Origin: Affinundibacterium amnicola | GTDB taxonomy: Bacteria; Pseudomonadota; Gammaproteobacteria; Burkholderiales; Burkholderiaceae_D | Length of the DNA stretch: 64,000 nt | Direction of reading: 5' to 3' | NCBI RefSeq assembly: GCF_014284275.1 | Contig: NZ_JACOFU010000003.1 | Location: 186,001 to 250,000 of the forward strand | Part shown: one piece after another, positions 1-8,333 of the stretch | Layout: every line of letters starts with the position of its first letter | Position numbering within the stretch: the first letter of the stretch is position 1 | The notes under the pieces: model-generated | Database searches by the model: none | What the model was told of the DNA's origin: nothing | The model's input: only the letters and a program-made list of their open reading frames with translations | Made by a program: the position numbers and the translations under genes

Positions 1-1240
1 GCCAGAAGCGGTACAAGCGATTTTAGATGGTATGAATTGGCTGAACTTGCAACATGACGAAGGTCCATATTATCAAATGAAACGCATGGATCGCTATCGT
101 GAAGTGCTCGCAAGAATGTTGGAAGATGGTACTGCTTATCACTGCTATTGTTCGACCGATGAAGTCGAGGCGATGCGTGAACGTCAACGTGCTGCTGGTG
201 ACAAACCTCGCTACGATGGTACTTGGCGTCCAGAGCCGGGAAAAACTTTGCCAGCGATTCCTGCTGATCGCAAACCGGTGATTCGCTTTAAGAATCCTCA
301 AGATGGCGATGTTAGTTGGAACGATGTCGTCAAGGGCACGATCACGATCTCAAATCGTGAATTGGATGATTTAGTTATCGCCCGCCCAGATGGCACGCCG
401 ACCTACAATTTTTGCGTAGCGGTGGATGATAGTGATATGCAAATCACCCATGTCATTCGTGGTGATGATCACGTGAATAATACACCGCGCCAAATTAATA
501 TTTTGAACGCGTTGGGTGCGCCACTACCGTTCTATGGTCATGTGCCGATGATCCTCGGAACCGATGGGCAGAAACTGTCTAAGCGCCGTGATGCTGTGAG
601 TGTGATGGATTATCTAGACAAAGGATTTTTGCCAGAAGCTCTATTGAACTATTTGGCACGATTAGGTTGGAGTCATGGTGATGACGAAGTCTTTAGCATG
701 GAGCAAATGATCAGTTGGTTTGATCTGACACATTTGTCGAGTTCTGCTGCGCAATTTAATCCAGAAAAACTGGCGTGGTTGAATAATCATTACATCAAGG
801 CGGCCGACAATCAGCGTTTAGCGGATTTGATTCGAGTTGATATGGAAAAACTCGGCGCGCAATTCGAAGGCGCGCCAGCATTAGCATCTGTGATTGCTTT
901 GCTTAAAGAGCGCACCAATACCACAATCGAATTGGCGCAAGCAGCGATGCTGTTTTATCGCCAGCCAGCACCCGACTTGGCTTTGGTGGAACAACATATT
1001 ACTGATGCGATCAAGCCAGCTTTACAAGAATTTACGCAAGCATGTGCTACTGTCGAATGGAGTAAAACCGCCATTGCGGCAACGATGAAAGAGATCTTGG
1101 CAAAGCATAGTTTGAAAATGCCGCAACTCGCCATGCCTCTGCGTTTGCTGTTGACAGGTCAATTGCAAACTCCATCGATCGATGCAGTGATTGAATTGTT
1201 TGGTCGTGAAGTTGTGTTAGCACGCCTCGCGAAAGCTTGA
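1..1240 (+). CDS. gltX: Glutamate--tRNA ligase, 5' end outside window
   Basis: Cytoplasmic class I aminoacyl-tRNA synthetase that charges tRNA-Glu. The frame is open from base 2 with no start, so the N-terminal HIGH-motif region lies upstream; about 412 residues are visible against roughly 465 for the family. The KMSKS-type loop reads KLSKR at bases 572-586. A HCYCS cysteine stretch lies near bases 140-155 in the catalytic domain, followed by the helical anticodon-binding domain up to the stop. It is the cognate synthetase of the tRNA-Glu encoded 350 bp downstream, which may be coincidence. No terminator is obvious after it. The identification is secure; only the missing start is uncertain. 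Confidence 0.96.
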   Translation, partial: PEAVQAILDGMNWLNLQHDEGPYYQMKRMDRYREVLARMLEDGTAYHCYCSTDEVEAMRERQRAAGDKPRYDGTWRPEPGKTLPAIPADRKPVIRFKNPQDGDVSWNDVVKGTITISNRELDDLVIARPDGTPTYNFCVAVDDSDMQITHVIRGDDHVNNTPRQINILNALGAPLPFYGHVPMILGTDGQKLSKRRDAVSVMDYLDKGFLPEALLNYLARLGWSHGDDEVFSMEQMISWFDLTHLSSSAAQFNPEKLAWLNNHYIKAADNQRLADLIRVDMEKLGAQFEGAPALASVIALLKERTNTTIELAQAAMLFYRQPAPDLALVEQHITDAIKPALQEFTQACATVEWSKTAIAATMKEILAKHSLKMPQLAMPLRLLLTGQLQTPSIDAVIELFGREVVLARLAKA

Positions 1241-1289
1241 GCATTTCGCTTCAATATTGAATCTGCAAGTTGTCTGTCAAGCTTTAAGC

Positions 1290-1319
1290 TTTACAAGCAA
1301 ACTTGAAACTTGCTATACT
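1290..1319 (+). promoter_or_regulatory. Sigma-70 promoter of tRNA-Ala
   Basis: TTTACA (1290-1295) and TATACT (1314-1319) are separated by 18 bp, with the tRNA starting 18 bp after the -10 box. It lies in the gltX-tRNA gap, so the tRNA is probably transcribed on its own. Confidence 0.55.
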
Positions 1320-1337
1320 CCCGTTTCTGTTTTGTAC

Positions 1338-1413
<76 letters not shown>

Positions 1414-1471
1414 CGATCAGTTTGTAACTCAAATCAGCAAAGTAATTTTTTAAGAAGTTTTAGAAAAGTGC

Positions 1472-1501
1472 TTGCAAGAATGAAGAAGTTGAGTATATAA
1501 T
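1472..1501 (+). promoter_or_regulatory. Sigma-70 promoter of tRNA-Glu
   Basis: TTGCAA (1472-1477) and a consensus TATAAT (1496-1501) with an 18-bp spacer, about 90 bp upstream of tRNA-Glu. It is the strongest promoter-like sequence in this gap. Confidence 0.5.
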
Positions 1502-1592
1502 CTTGGTCTTACTTGATCGCAAACGTAATTAACGAAGCGAAATAATTCAGGTAAAAGCAGCAAAACAAGGTCAGTAATAAGGACAGATTTAT

Positions 1593-1668
1593 GTCCCCAT
1601 CGTCTAGAGGCCTAGGACATCACCCTTTCACGGTGAGTACAGGGGTTCGAATCCCCTTGGGGACGCCA
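1593..1668 (+). tRNA. tRNA-Glu (anticodon TTC)
   Basis: A 76-nt cloverleaf starting GTCCCCA and ending TGGGGAC-G-CCA with encoded CCA. The anticodon stem TCACC/GGTGA encloses loop CTTTCAC, anticodon TTC. The T-arm carries GGGTTCGAATCCC. The last 20 bases are repeated 147 bp downstream (see the direct repeat entry). A translated frame through this gene is an artefact. Confidence 0.96.
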
Positions 1669-1859
1669 GATAAAGCCGCTAAGTTTAAAGACTTAGCGGC
1701 TTTTTTGTTTTGTCAAAGCAAAGCGAGCATTGCTCGCGCTGGGGATTCGAAGGGATTCGCTTGCAAGCGAATCCGCGGCCTGCGCTAGTGTAGGAGAATC
1801 CCCTTGGGGACGCCAGATAAAGCCGCTAAGTTGAAAGACTTAGCGGCTTTTTTGTTTTG
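1649..1859. repeat. 64-bp direct repeat of tRNA-Glu 3' end plus terminator
   Basis: Bases 1649-1712 recur at 1796-1859 with one mismatch (T1686 versus G1833). Each copy holds the 3' half of the T-arm, the acceptor 3' strand with CCA, and the complete terminator hairpin. The 83-bp spacer (1713-1795) contains two palindromes: GCGAGCATTGCTCGC and a 22-bp perfect inverted repeat at 1753-1774. The second copy has no 5' tRNA half, so it is not a gene. A 3'-tRNA duplication of this kind is what integration at a tRNA gene leaves behind, but local duplication is equally possible. The 176 bp after it, up to 2035, show nothing I can support. Confidence 0.85.
1672..1706 (+). terminator. Rho-independent terminator of tRNA-Glu
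   Basis: A 13-bp perfect stem AAAGCCGCTAAGT / ACTTAGCGGCTTT with a 6-base loop, followed by a T run. A near-identical copy lies at 1819-1853 inside the downstream duplication. Confidence 0.9.
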
Positions 1860-2035
1860 CGAATAAAAATGATCTTACTCATGCGAGAACATTTGACAAA
1901 GTTCAGCCTTGCTGCGGGATTGCGAGCTGCATTCGTGGATGAAAGTCAGCGCCTGTAATGCCAGATCAAATCCTAGACATCTAGTCATTTAAGGGAATGT
2001 TTATCTGTTTGATAGCTACTTATAAGCTCATTCGA

Positions 2036-3028
2036 TTATGTTGAATGTGTCAGACGTAAAGATTCTAGTTGTTGGTAAAGTTCTCGCGTCGCTTTGAAAT
2101 GGGCATGTTCTTTCAGTAGCGGTGGATCTCCGTTAAATGATTGATGTGGATGTTTCGAATGAAATTGTGAACGTGCTTTTAGCTGTGCCAATTCTTCTAC
2201 ACTGCAATCAATACTTAATTGCGATAACAATTTTTTCCAAATAAACATTGGTAATTCGCAGTAATTAATTAGCTTCAGATCGTTCTGGTGTTGGTGCTCA
2301 ATCGCGGTGGCATAGAATCGGTCTAACACTCTGAGGCAGTATCCATCAAGATCCCCCTGAGATAATTCACTTTTATCAATGCATAAACAACCCATGTCAA
2401 CAAAATCAGGAATCATTTGCGGGCCACGTTGGCGCTGATGCGATGCTAGTACTTGCTGTGGATCTCGATATAAAAAAAGAAGAGGTGTTTGCGGGAAAGC
2501 CGCGCGGATAAAAGCTATTCGTCCCAAATGCCAGCTATCTAACTTAATAATTAAATTTCTATCATTATCGAAGCGTTTTTGTCCTAGTGCTGAGACTAAT
2601 TGTCGAAAGGTGTCGATGTTTCTTTCGTTTGATTCTTTATGAGTGCGAAAAAATATATCGATCACAGGCGGTTCAGAAAGCACGATACAGTGAGCTAAGG
2701 TGCTGAGCATTTGTGTCAATAAGGTTGAACCACAACGCGAAACGTGGAATACAAATGCGGTTGGCTCAACAGAATTTGTAAATTGAGCTAACGCGTTGAC
2801 TGATGTTCTGCAAACGCGACGCCGCTCTTGGGCTTGCTCATGTAAAGTGTTTTGAAAAAAAGATGCGTGAAATTTTTGTTCACCCATATCGCGCCAAAAA
2901 ATATCTAAGGTTTGATCGCAAATGCTGACTGGATACCAATTTTTCAAAGAGGAAAGCTGATTTTGTTCAACTAACTCTCCCTGAATTAAGGAACGATGTT
3001 CTGCTACAAAACTAAGCGATGTTTGCAT
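2036..3028 (-). CDS. Sulfotransferase-family protein
   Basis: A 330-residue protein with a P-loop-like motif FHVSRCGSTLL at about residues 94-104. This matches the 5'-phosphosulfate-binding loop of PAPS-dependent sulfotransferases. The following segment SEPPVIDIFFR and the later FLYRDPQQVLASHQR fit the 3'-phosphate-binding region of the same fold. No signal peptide or membrane segment is seen, so it is probably cytoplasmic. It is transcribed towards the tRNAs and divergently from recA, alone. The acceptor substrate cannot be told from the sequence. It could be another P-loop transferase, but the motif pair favours a sulfotransferase. Confidence 0.72.
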   Translation of the reverse strand: MQTSLSFVAEHRSLIQGELVEQNQLSSLKNWYPVSICDQTLDIFWRDMGEQKFHASFFQNTLHEQAQERRRVCRTSVNALAQFTNSVEPTAFVFHVSRCGSTLLTQMLSTLAHCIVLSEPPVIDIFFRTHKESNERNIDTFRQLVSALGQKRFDNDRNLIIKLDSWHLGRIAFIRAAFPQTPLLFLYRDPQQVLASHQRQRGPQMIPDFVDMGCLCIDKSELSQGDLDGYCLRVLDRFYATAIEHQHQNDLKLINYCELPMFIWKKLLSQLSIDCSVEELAQLKARSQFHSKHPHQSFNGDPPLLKEHAHFKATRELYQQLESLRLTHST

Positions 3029-3174
3029 GGGTGGGCTAAGGTGGAATAGTGAAATTGTAATTATTTCGATTCGACTATTGTAGGTTTGATAGATTTAGTT
3101 GGGAAGTTAATATTATTGGTTCTAACCGTTATCTGCGATTAAATCCAGCAGCAAAAAATATTTTAAAAAGAAGC

Positions 3175-3203
3175 TTGCACAAACTACTGATTTTTTATAC
3201 AGT
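3175..3203 (+). promoter_or_regulatory. recA promoter with LexA (SOS) box
   Basis: CTGATTTTTTATACAG at 3187-3202 has the CTG-N10-CAG form of the LexA operator. It overlaps a sigma-70-like promoter: TTGCAC (3175-3180), 17-bp spacer, TACAGT (3198-3203). LexA bound here would cover the -10 region, the usual logic of recA control. The recA start codon lies about 105 bp downstream. Confidence 0.75.
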
Positions 3204-3307
3204 GTCGACATGCAGTGATTTGCGCAGGTTTTTATCGCACTGCTACAGATTTTGCCAGCACCTTAATATTATTTGATACATATCTTTGTACTAACCAGGA
3301 AGAAATC

Positions 3308-4348
3308 ATGGACGACAGAAAAACTGATAACAGCGCCGATAAGAGTAAAGCCTTAGCTGCTGCTTTAGCGCAGATTGAAAAGCAATTTGGTAAAGGCTCA
3401 ATTATGCGTTTAGCTGATGGCGCTGCGGTTGAGGAAATACAAGTTGTCTCCACAGGCTCTCTTGGTTTGGATATCGCGTTGGGTGTTGGTGGTTTGCCAC
3501 GTGGTCGTGTAGTTGAAATTTATGGCCCAGAATCATCTGGTAAAACGACACTGACTTTGCAAGTGATTGCAGAAATGCAAAAGTTAGGCGGCACATGTGC
3601 TTTTATTGATGCGGAACATGCCTTGGACGTTGGTTATGCACAAAAGCTTGGCGTTAATTTGAATGATTTGCTGATTTCACAGCCAGATACAGGTGAGCAG
3701 GCATTGGAAATTACGGATGCCTTGGTGCGTTCTGGTAGTGTCGATTTAGTGGTCGTCGATTCAGTTGCTGCTTTGACGCCAAAAGCAGAGATTGAGGGCG
3801 ACATGGGGGACTCTTTGCCTGGCTTGCAAGCACGCTTGATGTCGCAAGCATTACGCAAATTGACTGGTAGCATCAATCGTACTAATACACTGGTGATTTT
3901 CATTAATCAGATTCGTATGAAAATTGGTGTGATGTTTGGTAGTCCGGAAACAACGACGGGTGGTAATGCATTGAAGTTTTATGCTTCTGTACGTTTAGAT
4001 ATCCGTCGTACTGGCTCTATTAAAGCGGGCGATGAAGTGATTGGTAATGAAACCAAGGTGAAGGTTGTTAAGAATAAAGTTGCACCACCGTTTAAAGAAG
4101 CACATTTCGACATTCTGTACGGCGCAGGCACTTCGCGTGAAGGTGAAATTTTGGATTTGGGTGCCGACTGTAAGATCGTTGAAAAATCTGGTTCTTGGTA
4201 TAGCTATAACGGCGAGAAAATCGGTCAGGGCAAAGATAATGCACGTAATTTCTTGATTGAGCGTCCTGCGCTAGCCTATGAAATTGAAAATAAAGTTCGC
4301 GAACAGTTAGGCGTTCCACTCTTGCCAGCGCTTCCTGAGAGCGCATAG
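3308..4348 (+). CDS. recA: Recombinase RecA
   Basis: DNA-dependent ATPase that forms filaments on single-stranded DNA, drives homologous recombination and triggers LexA cleavage. The protein has 346 residues. Walker A is GPESSGKT at residues 73-80; the VVVDSVAAL Walker B strand and the [12 protein letters not shown] segment (loop L1 side) are intact. I chose the ATG at 3308, preceded by AGGAAG and giving the MDDRK N-terminus usual in Burkholderiales, over an in-frame upstream start at 3215 that would cross the promoter. recX follows 208 bp downstream, after a terminator. An overlapping SOS box indicates LexA control. Confidence 0.98.
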   Translation: MDDRKTDNSADKSKALAAALAQIEKQFGKGSIMRLADGAAVEEIQVVSTGSLGLDIALGVGGLPRGRVVEIYGPESSGKTTLTLQVIAEMQKLGGTCAFIDAEHALDVGYAQKLGVNLNDLLISQPDTGEQALEITDALVRSGSVDLVVVDSVAALTPKAEIEGDMGDSLPGLQARLMSQALRKLTGSINRTNTLVIFINQIRMKIGVMFGSPETTTGGNALKFYASVRLDIRRTGSIKAGDEVIGNETKVKVVKNKVAPPFKEAHFDILYGAGTSREGEILDLGADCKIVEKSGSWYSYNGEKIGQGKDNARNFLIERPALAYEIENKVREQLGVPLLPALPESA

Positions 4349-4409
4349 TCAGTCATCGCGATAAAGTTTGGATTGATCAATTCACTTTTTTATAGATCAC
4401 GGTAGTCTT

Positions 4410-4447
4410 AAATCGACCTACTTGGCAACGAGTGGTCGATTTTTTTT
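4410..4447 (+). terminator. recA terminator
   Basis: The stem AAATCGACC / GGTCGATTT encloses a loop with a small CTT/GAG inner pairing and runs into at least seven T residues. It separates recA from recX, so recX depends on read-through or its own promoter. Confidence 0.85.
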
Positions 4448-4556
4448 GTTTATTGGTCAATCGATGCTTCATCTATTTTATGTGTTGAGTTGATGCACTG
4501 TAATTTTCAAGTAAATTCAATGCTACTTATGATTTCTATAGGTAACTCCTTTCGTC

Positions 4557-5012
4557 ATGAATAGACCTAAAATTAGTTTAAAGGCGCGTGCTTTACGCTA
4601 TCTTTCTATGCGTGAGCACAGCCGTCTTGAGTTAGTACGGAAGCTTTCTCCTTATGTGGAAGAAGCTAGTGATTTGGAGGGGCTGCTCAATTGGTTGGAA
4701 GAATCTAAATTCTTGTCTGATCAGCGTTTCTCTGAAGCTTTGGTGCATAAGCGACAGGCGCGGTTTGGAAATCAGAAGATTTTAGCGGAGTTGCAAAGCC
4801 ATAACTTGAGCAAAGACGATTTGTCCGATATTAAAGAAGAATTGCAAGAAACAGAGATGCAAAGGGCGCTTGAAGTTTTATGGAGAAAGTTTTCAACCGC
4901 GCCTGTTGATCATCGCGAAAAAGCAAAACAAATGCAGTTTCTCGCGCAGCGCGGTTTTTCAAGTCGTGCAATTAACCAAGCTTTGCGGGCGCCTCGTGAT
5001 GACGATGAATAA
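4557..5012 (+). CDS. recX: Regulatory protein RecX
   Basis: Small cytoplasmic protein that binds RecA filaments and modulates their extension. At 151 residues it has the normal length, built from helical repeats; the N-terminal ISLKARALRYLSMREHSRLELVRKL and the LAQRGFSSRAINQAL ending are typical of the family (each part read separately). It sits directly after recA, as in most proteobacteria. The ATG at 4557 is the only start matching the family N-terminus. Identification rests on motif pattern plus position. Confidence 0.93.
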   Translation: MNRPKISLKARALRYLSMREHSRLELVRKLSPYVEEASDLEGLLNWLEESKFLSDQRFSEALVHKRQARFGNQKILAELQSHNLSKDDLSDIKEELQETEMQRALEVLWRKFSTAPVDHREKAKQMQFLAQRGFSSRAINQALRAPRDDDE

Positions 5013-5634
5013 AATCGCATCGTTTTTTTGTTCCTTGATATTGTTTTGTACTTTGACTTGGATCAGACAGAATTGAGAATGCATCAAAAATGCTGTTAAA
5101 GCGTTAAAAAAAGGTATTTTTGACGATTGTCTGGACATAATTGGTCTAACCAAAAAATAGAATTCATCGCTTAGCTGTGCTAGAATCCACAGGTTTTTTG
5201 CAATGCCGCAAGAGCGGCTGTGATCGTAGAAACTGCGATGACGCACGCAATTGTGGCTTTTTATATTCAAATTGCCGCCTACAGGCATGATGGCCTTAAT
5301 CAAATTGATTACTTTTTTGACGCCCGTTTCAGGGTTTGAATTCTTTGTCCAGCTTTGTCAACAAAGCTCGGATAAATTGATATGTGATCAGGCCGATCGT
5401 GCTTTTGCTCGTGCTGAATTGATGCACACAAAATTTTCTCACTGTTCCAGTGGTTTTGCTTAAGAGACGTAACATCCAAGTTGGCTGTTACGTTTTTTTG
5501 TTTGTACCGTAGATTTTTTGTGTTGTAGCTAGACTGAATTTTGAATGTTTGTGCTTTAACAGTGTGTATATCGAGTTTAGGTTTTTTTTGTTTTTACTTT
5601 TTAACTAATACCTCAGTGTCTGAAGGGAAGTCGT
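5013..5634 (+). other. recX-sucC gap: possible small transcript or 58-aa ORF
   Basis: There is no convincing gene here. A short open frame (ATG 5287, stop 5461-5463) would give 58 residues of no recognised family and has no clear Shine-Dalgarno site. Upstream lie a -10-like TAGAAT (5182-5187) and a small hairpin GCCGC-AAGA-GCGGC near 5206-5219. The stretch ends in a clear terminator, so something is probably transcribed: a small RNA or a small protein. Relatives often have another gene at this place; here it may have decayed. The last 130 bp lead into sucC. Confidence 0.3.
5467..5499 (+). terminator. Rho-independent terminator before sucC
   Basis: The stem ACGTAACA (5467-5474) / TGTTACGT (5486-5493) is followed by a run of T. 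It begins four bases after the stop of the short frame 5287-5463, which argues for a transcript ending here. Confidence 0.8.
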
Positions 5635-6804
5635 ATGAAAATCCATGAGTATCAGGGTAAAGAAATCCTCCGTAAATACGGAGTGACCGTACCGCGCGGT
5701 ATCCCATGCATGTCCGTTGAAGAAGCAGTCAAAGCTGCTGAAACTTTAGGCGGTCCAGTATGGGTAGTCAAAGCACAAATTCACGCCGGTGGCCGTGGTA
5801 AAGGTGGTGGCGTTAAAGTCGCTAAATCCATGGAGCAAGTACGTGAATATGCGGAAGCAATCATGGGCATGCAATTGATCACGCATCAAACTAGCCCTGA
5901 AGGTCAAAAAGTTCGTCGCTTATTGATCGAAGAAGGCGCTGACATCAAAAAAGAACTGTACGTCAGTATGGTTACTGACCGTATCAGCCAACGCGTGGTG
6001 TTGATGGCGTCTTCTGAAGGCGGTATGGACATCGAAGAAGTGGCTGAATCTCATCCAGAATTGATCCACTCTATCGCGATCGATCCAACTGCTGGCCTGC
6101 AAGATGCAGAAGCAGATGATATCTCCCGTAAAATCGGTGTACCAGAAGGCTCTATCGAAGACGCACGTGTTCAGTTGAAAGGCTTGTACAAAGCTTTCAT
6201 GGAAACCGATTGCTCTTTAGCAGAAATCAATCCTTTGATCTTGACTGGTTCAGGCAAAGTGATCGCGCTCGACGCGAAATTCAACTTCGACGCAAACTCT
6301 TTGTTCCGTCAACCAGAAATCGTTGCGTACCGCGATTTGGATGAAGAAGATCCAGCAGAAATCGAAGCATCTAAATTTGACCTTGCTTACATCTCCCTCG
6401 ACGGTAACATCGGTTGCTTGGTGAATGGTGCTGGTTTGGCGATGGCAACGATGGATACGATTAAGTTGTTCGGCGGTGAGCCAGCTAACTTCTTGGACGT
6501 AGGTGGTGGTGCGACCGCAGAAAAAGTGACTGAAGCATTCAAGATCATGTTGAAAAACCCAGGTTTGAAAGCAATCTTGGTCAACATCTTTGGCGGCATT
6601 ATGCGTTGCGACGTGATCGCTGAAGGCGTGATCACTGCATCTAAGGCAGTGTCCTTGCAAGTACCTTTGGTGGTACGTATGAAAGGTACTAACGAAGAAA
6701 TCGGCAAGCAAATGCTGGCTGACTCTGGTTTGCCTATCATCGCTGCAGACACGATGGAAGAAGCGGCGCAGAAGGTTGTTGCCGCTGCTGCCGGTCAATC
6801 TTAA
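5635..6804 (+). CDS. sucC: Succinate--CoA ligase, beta subunit
   Basis: Beta subunit of succinyl-CoA synthetase, the TCA-cycle enzyme that makes ATP (or GTP) from succinyl-CoA. At 389 residues it is full length. It has the ATP-grasp N-terminal half starting [17 protein letters not shown], a nucleotide-binding region with [11 protein letters not shown], and the CoA-ligase C-terminal domain with [15 protein letters not shown]. The start is preceded by GAAGGGAAG. Its partner sucD normally follows within a few dozen bases; here a 373-bp GIY-YIG element lies between them. Confidence 0.98.
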   Translation: MKIHEYQGKEILRKYGVTVPRGIPCMSVEEAVKAAETLGGPVWVVKAQIHAGGRGKGGGVKVAKSMEQVREYAEAIMGMQLITHQTSPEGQKVRRLLIEEGADIKKELYVSMVTDRISQRVVLMASSEGGMDIEEVAESHPELIHSIAIDPTAGLQDAEADDISRKIGVPEGSIEDARVQLKGLYKAFMETDCSLAEINPLILTGSGKVIALDAKFNFDANSLFRQPEIVAYRDLDEEDPAEIEASKFDLAYISLDGNIGCLVNGAGLAMATMDTIKLFGGEPANFLDVGGGATAEKVTEAFKIMLKNPGLKAILVNIFGGIMRCDVIAEGVITASKAVSLQVPLVVRMKGTNEEIGKQMLADSGLPIIAADTMEEAAQKVVAAAAGQS

Positions 6805-6816
6805 TAATTTAGAACT

Positions 6817-6852
6817 GTCGTTCCCGCGGTATTAGGCGGGAACCTAGCGTCG
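6817..6852. repeat. Left terminal repeat of GIY-YIG element
   Basis: A 36-bp hairpin-forming end, with TTCCCGC and GCGGGAA arms, 12 bp after the sucC stop. It matches the reverse complement of 7154-7189 except at four positions. Confidence 0.85.
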
Positions 6853-6859
6853 TAGATTG

Positions 6860-7153
6860 ATGGACAAATACTATTACGTTTACATGTTGGCGAGTCAGCG
6901 CAATGGCACTTTATATTTAGGTGTGACGGCAAATCTGATGGAGCGAGTGTGGCAGCATAAGAATAAATTTGTTGAGGGTTTTACCAAGCAACACGGTATC
7001 GATCAATTGGTTTGGTTCGAACAACATGAAGAAATCGCCGGTGCGATTTTGCGTGAGAAGTAAATCAAAAAATGGAACCGTGATTGGAAAATCAGATTGA
7101 TCGAAAACGCTAATCCTTATTGGAACGATTTGTATTTAAACCTGACTGCATAA
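6860..7153 (+). pseudogene. GIY-YIG nuclease, interrupted by one stop codon
   Basis: A 97-codon frame for a small GIY-YIG domain protein of the UPF0213 type. It begins MDKYYYVYMLASQRNGTLYL (the YVYML...GTLYLGVT motif) followed by ERVWQHK. After residue 67 (REK) a TAA at 7061-7063 interrupts the frame. The same frame then continues with IKKWNRDWKIRLIENANPYW to a TAA at 7151-7153, which is the normal C-terminus of the family. The family usually has REKQIKKW here, so a single CAA-to-TAA change explains the break. The ATG at 6860 is preferred to the TTG at 6857. It belongs to the inverted-repeat element around it. The truncated form keeps the catalytic tyrosines but loses the conserved C-terminal third. 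Confidence 0.85.
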
Positions 7154-7189
7154 CGACGCTGGATTCCCGCCAAAAACCGCGGGAACGAC
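7154..7189. repeat. Right terminal repeat of GIY-YIG element
   Basis: A 36-bp inverted copy of 6817-6852, starting at the base after the GIY-YIG stop codon and ending 19 bp before the sucD ATG. Confidence 0.85.
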
Positions 7190-7208
7190 AAGTTAAAAGG
7201 AAAGAAAA

Positions 7209-8090
7209 ATGAGTATCCTGATTAATAAAGACACTAAAGTCATCACCCAAGGTATCACTGGTAAAACTGGCCAGTTCCATACACGTATGTGCCGCGATTA
7301 CGCGAACGGTCAAAACTGTTTCGTTGCTGGCGTTAATCCTAAGAAAGCTGGCGAAGACTTCGAAGGCATCCCAATCTACGCGAATGTTTCTGAAGCTAAA
7401 GCGGCTACTGGCGCGACAGTTTCCGTAATCTACGTTCCACCAGCAGGCGCAGCAGCGGCGATCTGGGAAGCGGTTGAAGCGGATCTCGATTTGGCGATCT
7501 GTATCACAGAAGGTATTCCTGTCCGTGACATGATGATGTTGAAAGACCGCATGGCTAAAGCTGGTAGCAAAACAAAATTGCTCGGCCCTAACTGCCCAGG
7601 TTTGATCACACCAGACGAAATTAAGATCGGCATTATGCCAGGTCATATCCACCGTAAAGGTCGTATCGGCGTGGTTTCCCGCTCTGGTACATTGACTTAC
7701 GAAGCAGTTGGTCAATTGACAGCGCTCGGCTTGGGTCAATCTTCTGCAGTTGGTATCGGTGGCGATCCAATCAATGGTTTGAAACATATCGACGTCATGA
7801 AGATGTTCAACGATGATCCAGATACAGACGCTGTGATCATGATCGGTGAAATCGGTGGTCCAGACGAAGCGAATGCTTCTTACTGGGTACGTGACAACAT
7901 GAAGAAGCCAGTCGTTGGTTTCATCGCTGGTGTAACTGCGCCTCCAGGCAAACGTATGGGCCATGCTGGTGCATTGATTTCTGGTGGTGCTGATACTGCG
8001 CAAGCAAAATTGGATATCATGGAAGAATGCGGTATCAAAGCAACTAAGAACCCGTCAGAAATGGCGCGTTTGTTGAAAGCAATGTTGTAA
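7209..8090 (+). CDS. sucD: Succinate--CoA ligase, alpha subunit
   Basis: Alpha subunit of succinyl-CoA synthetase; it binds CoA and carries the phosphohistidine intermediate. At 293 residues it is full length. The Rossmann CoA-binding start ITQGITGKTGQFHT and the LLGPNCPGLI segment are intact. The active-site histidine is His252 in GHAGALISGG. AAAAGGAAAG lies just before the ATG. It must be co-made with SucC, but the intervening element adds two hairpins and a broken gene between the cistrons. A strong terminator follows. A long open frame antisense to this gene (7110-8003) is a codon-bias shadow. Confidence 0.98.
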   Translation: MSILINKDTKVITQGITGKTGQFHTRMCRDYANGQNCFVAGVNPKKAGEDFEGIPIYANVSEAKAATGATVSVIYVPPAGAAAAIWEAVEADLDLAICITEGIPVRDMMMLKDRMAKAGSKTKLLGPNCPGLITPDEIKIGIMPGHIHRKGRIGVVSRSGTLTYEAVGQLTALGLGQSSAVGIGGDPINGLKHIDVMKMFNDDPDTDAVIMIGEIGGPDEANASYWVRDNMKKPVVGFIAGVTAPPGKRMGHAGALISGGADTAQAKLDIMEECGIKATKNPSEMARLLKAML

Positions 8091-8130
8091 TTTAAGTTTC
8101 CTCTAGATGCCAATTATTTAGAGATATTGA

Positions 8131-8158
8131 TAAGGGAGCTGCGGCTCCCTTATTTTTT
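8131..8158 (+). terminator. sucCD terminator
   Basis: The stem TAAGGGAGC / GCTCCCTTA has a tiny loop and is followed by a run of T. It closes the sucCD unit. Confidence 0.9.
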
Positions 8159-8333
8159 GATCCTTCTAAAAATAATCTGATCAGACGAATGTTGTAGTTG
8201 CGCTATTGAAACATTAAAATTTGCAAACTAAGTTCATAATACTTCTGGTTAATGGTAAGCTCATTTCGCTTAGCATTTTTTTGGGCAACTTCTAGCTTTC
8301 TTAATTTCGATGTCATTCTGATTATTCTTGTAC

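Larger units (their letters stand above)
6817..7189 (+). mobile_element. GIY-YIG element with 36-bp terminal inverted repeats
   Basis: The ends 6817-6852 and 7154-7189 are inverted repeats matching at 32 of 36 positions; the outer 14 bases, GTCGTTCCCGCGGT, are identical. Each end can itself fold, because TTCCCGC pairs with GCGGGAA across a short loop, like a REP or a Neisseria dRS3-type unit. Between the ends lies one gene, a small GIY-YIG nuclease: it starts 7 bp after the left repeat and its stop abuts the right repeat exactly. There is no transposase and no clear target duplication. The element sits between sucC and sucD and keeps the sucD ribosome site intact. I infer a minimal mobile unit; mobility itself is not shown. 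Confidence 0.75.

Noticed and set aside
1591-1788. A 65-codon frame over tRNA-Glu
   Set aside because: It is the tRNA read as protein plus the palindromic spacer.
7110-8003. A 297-codon frame antisense to sucD
   Set aside because: It arises from the regular codon use of sucD on the other strand and has no domain pattern. Similar shadows oppose sucC, fba and pyk.
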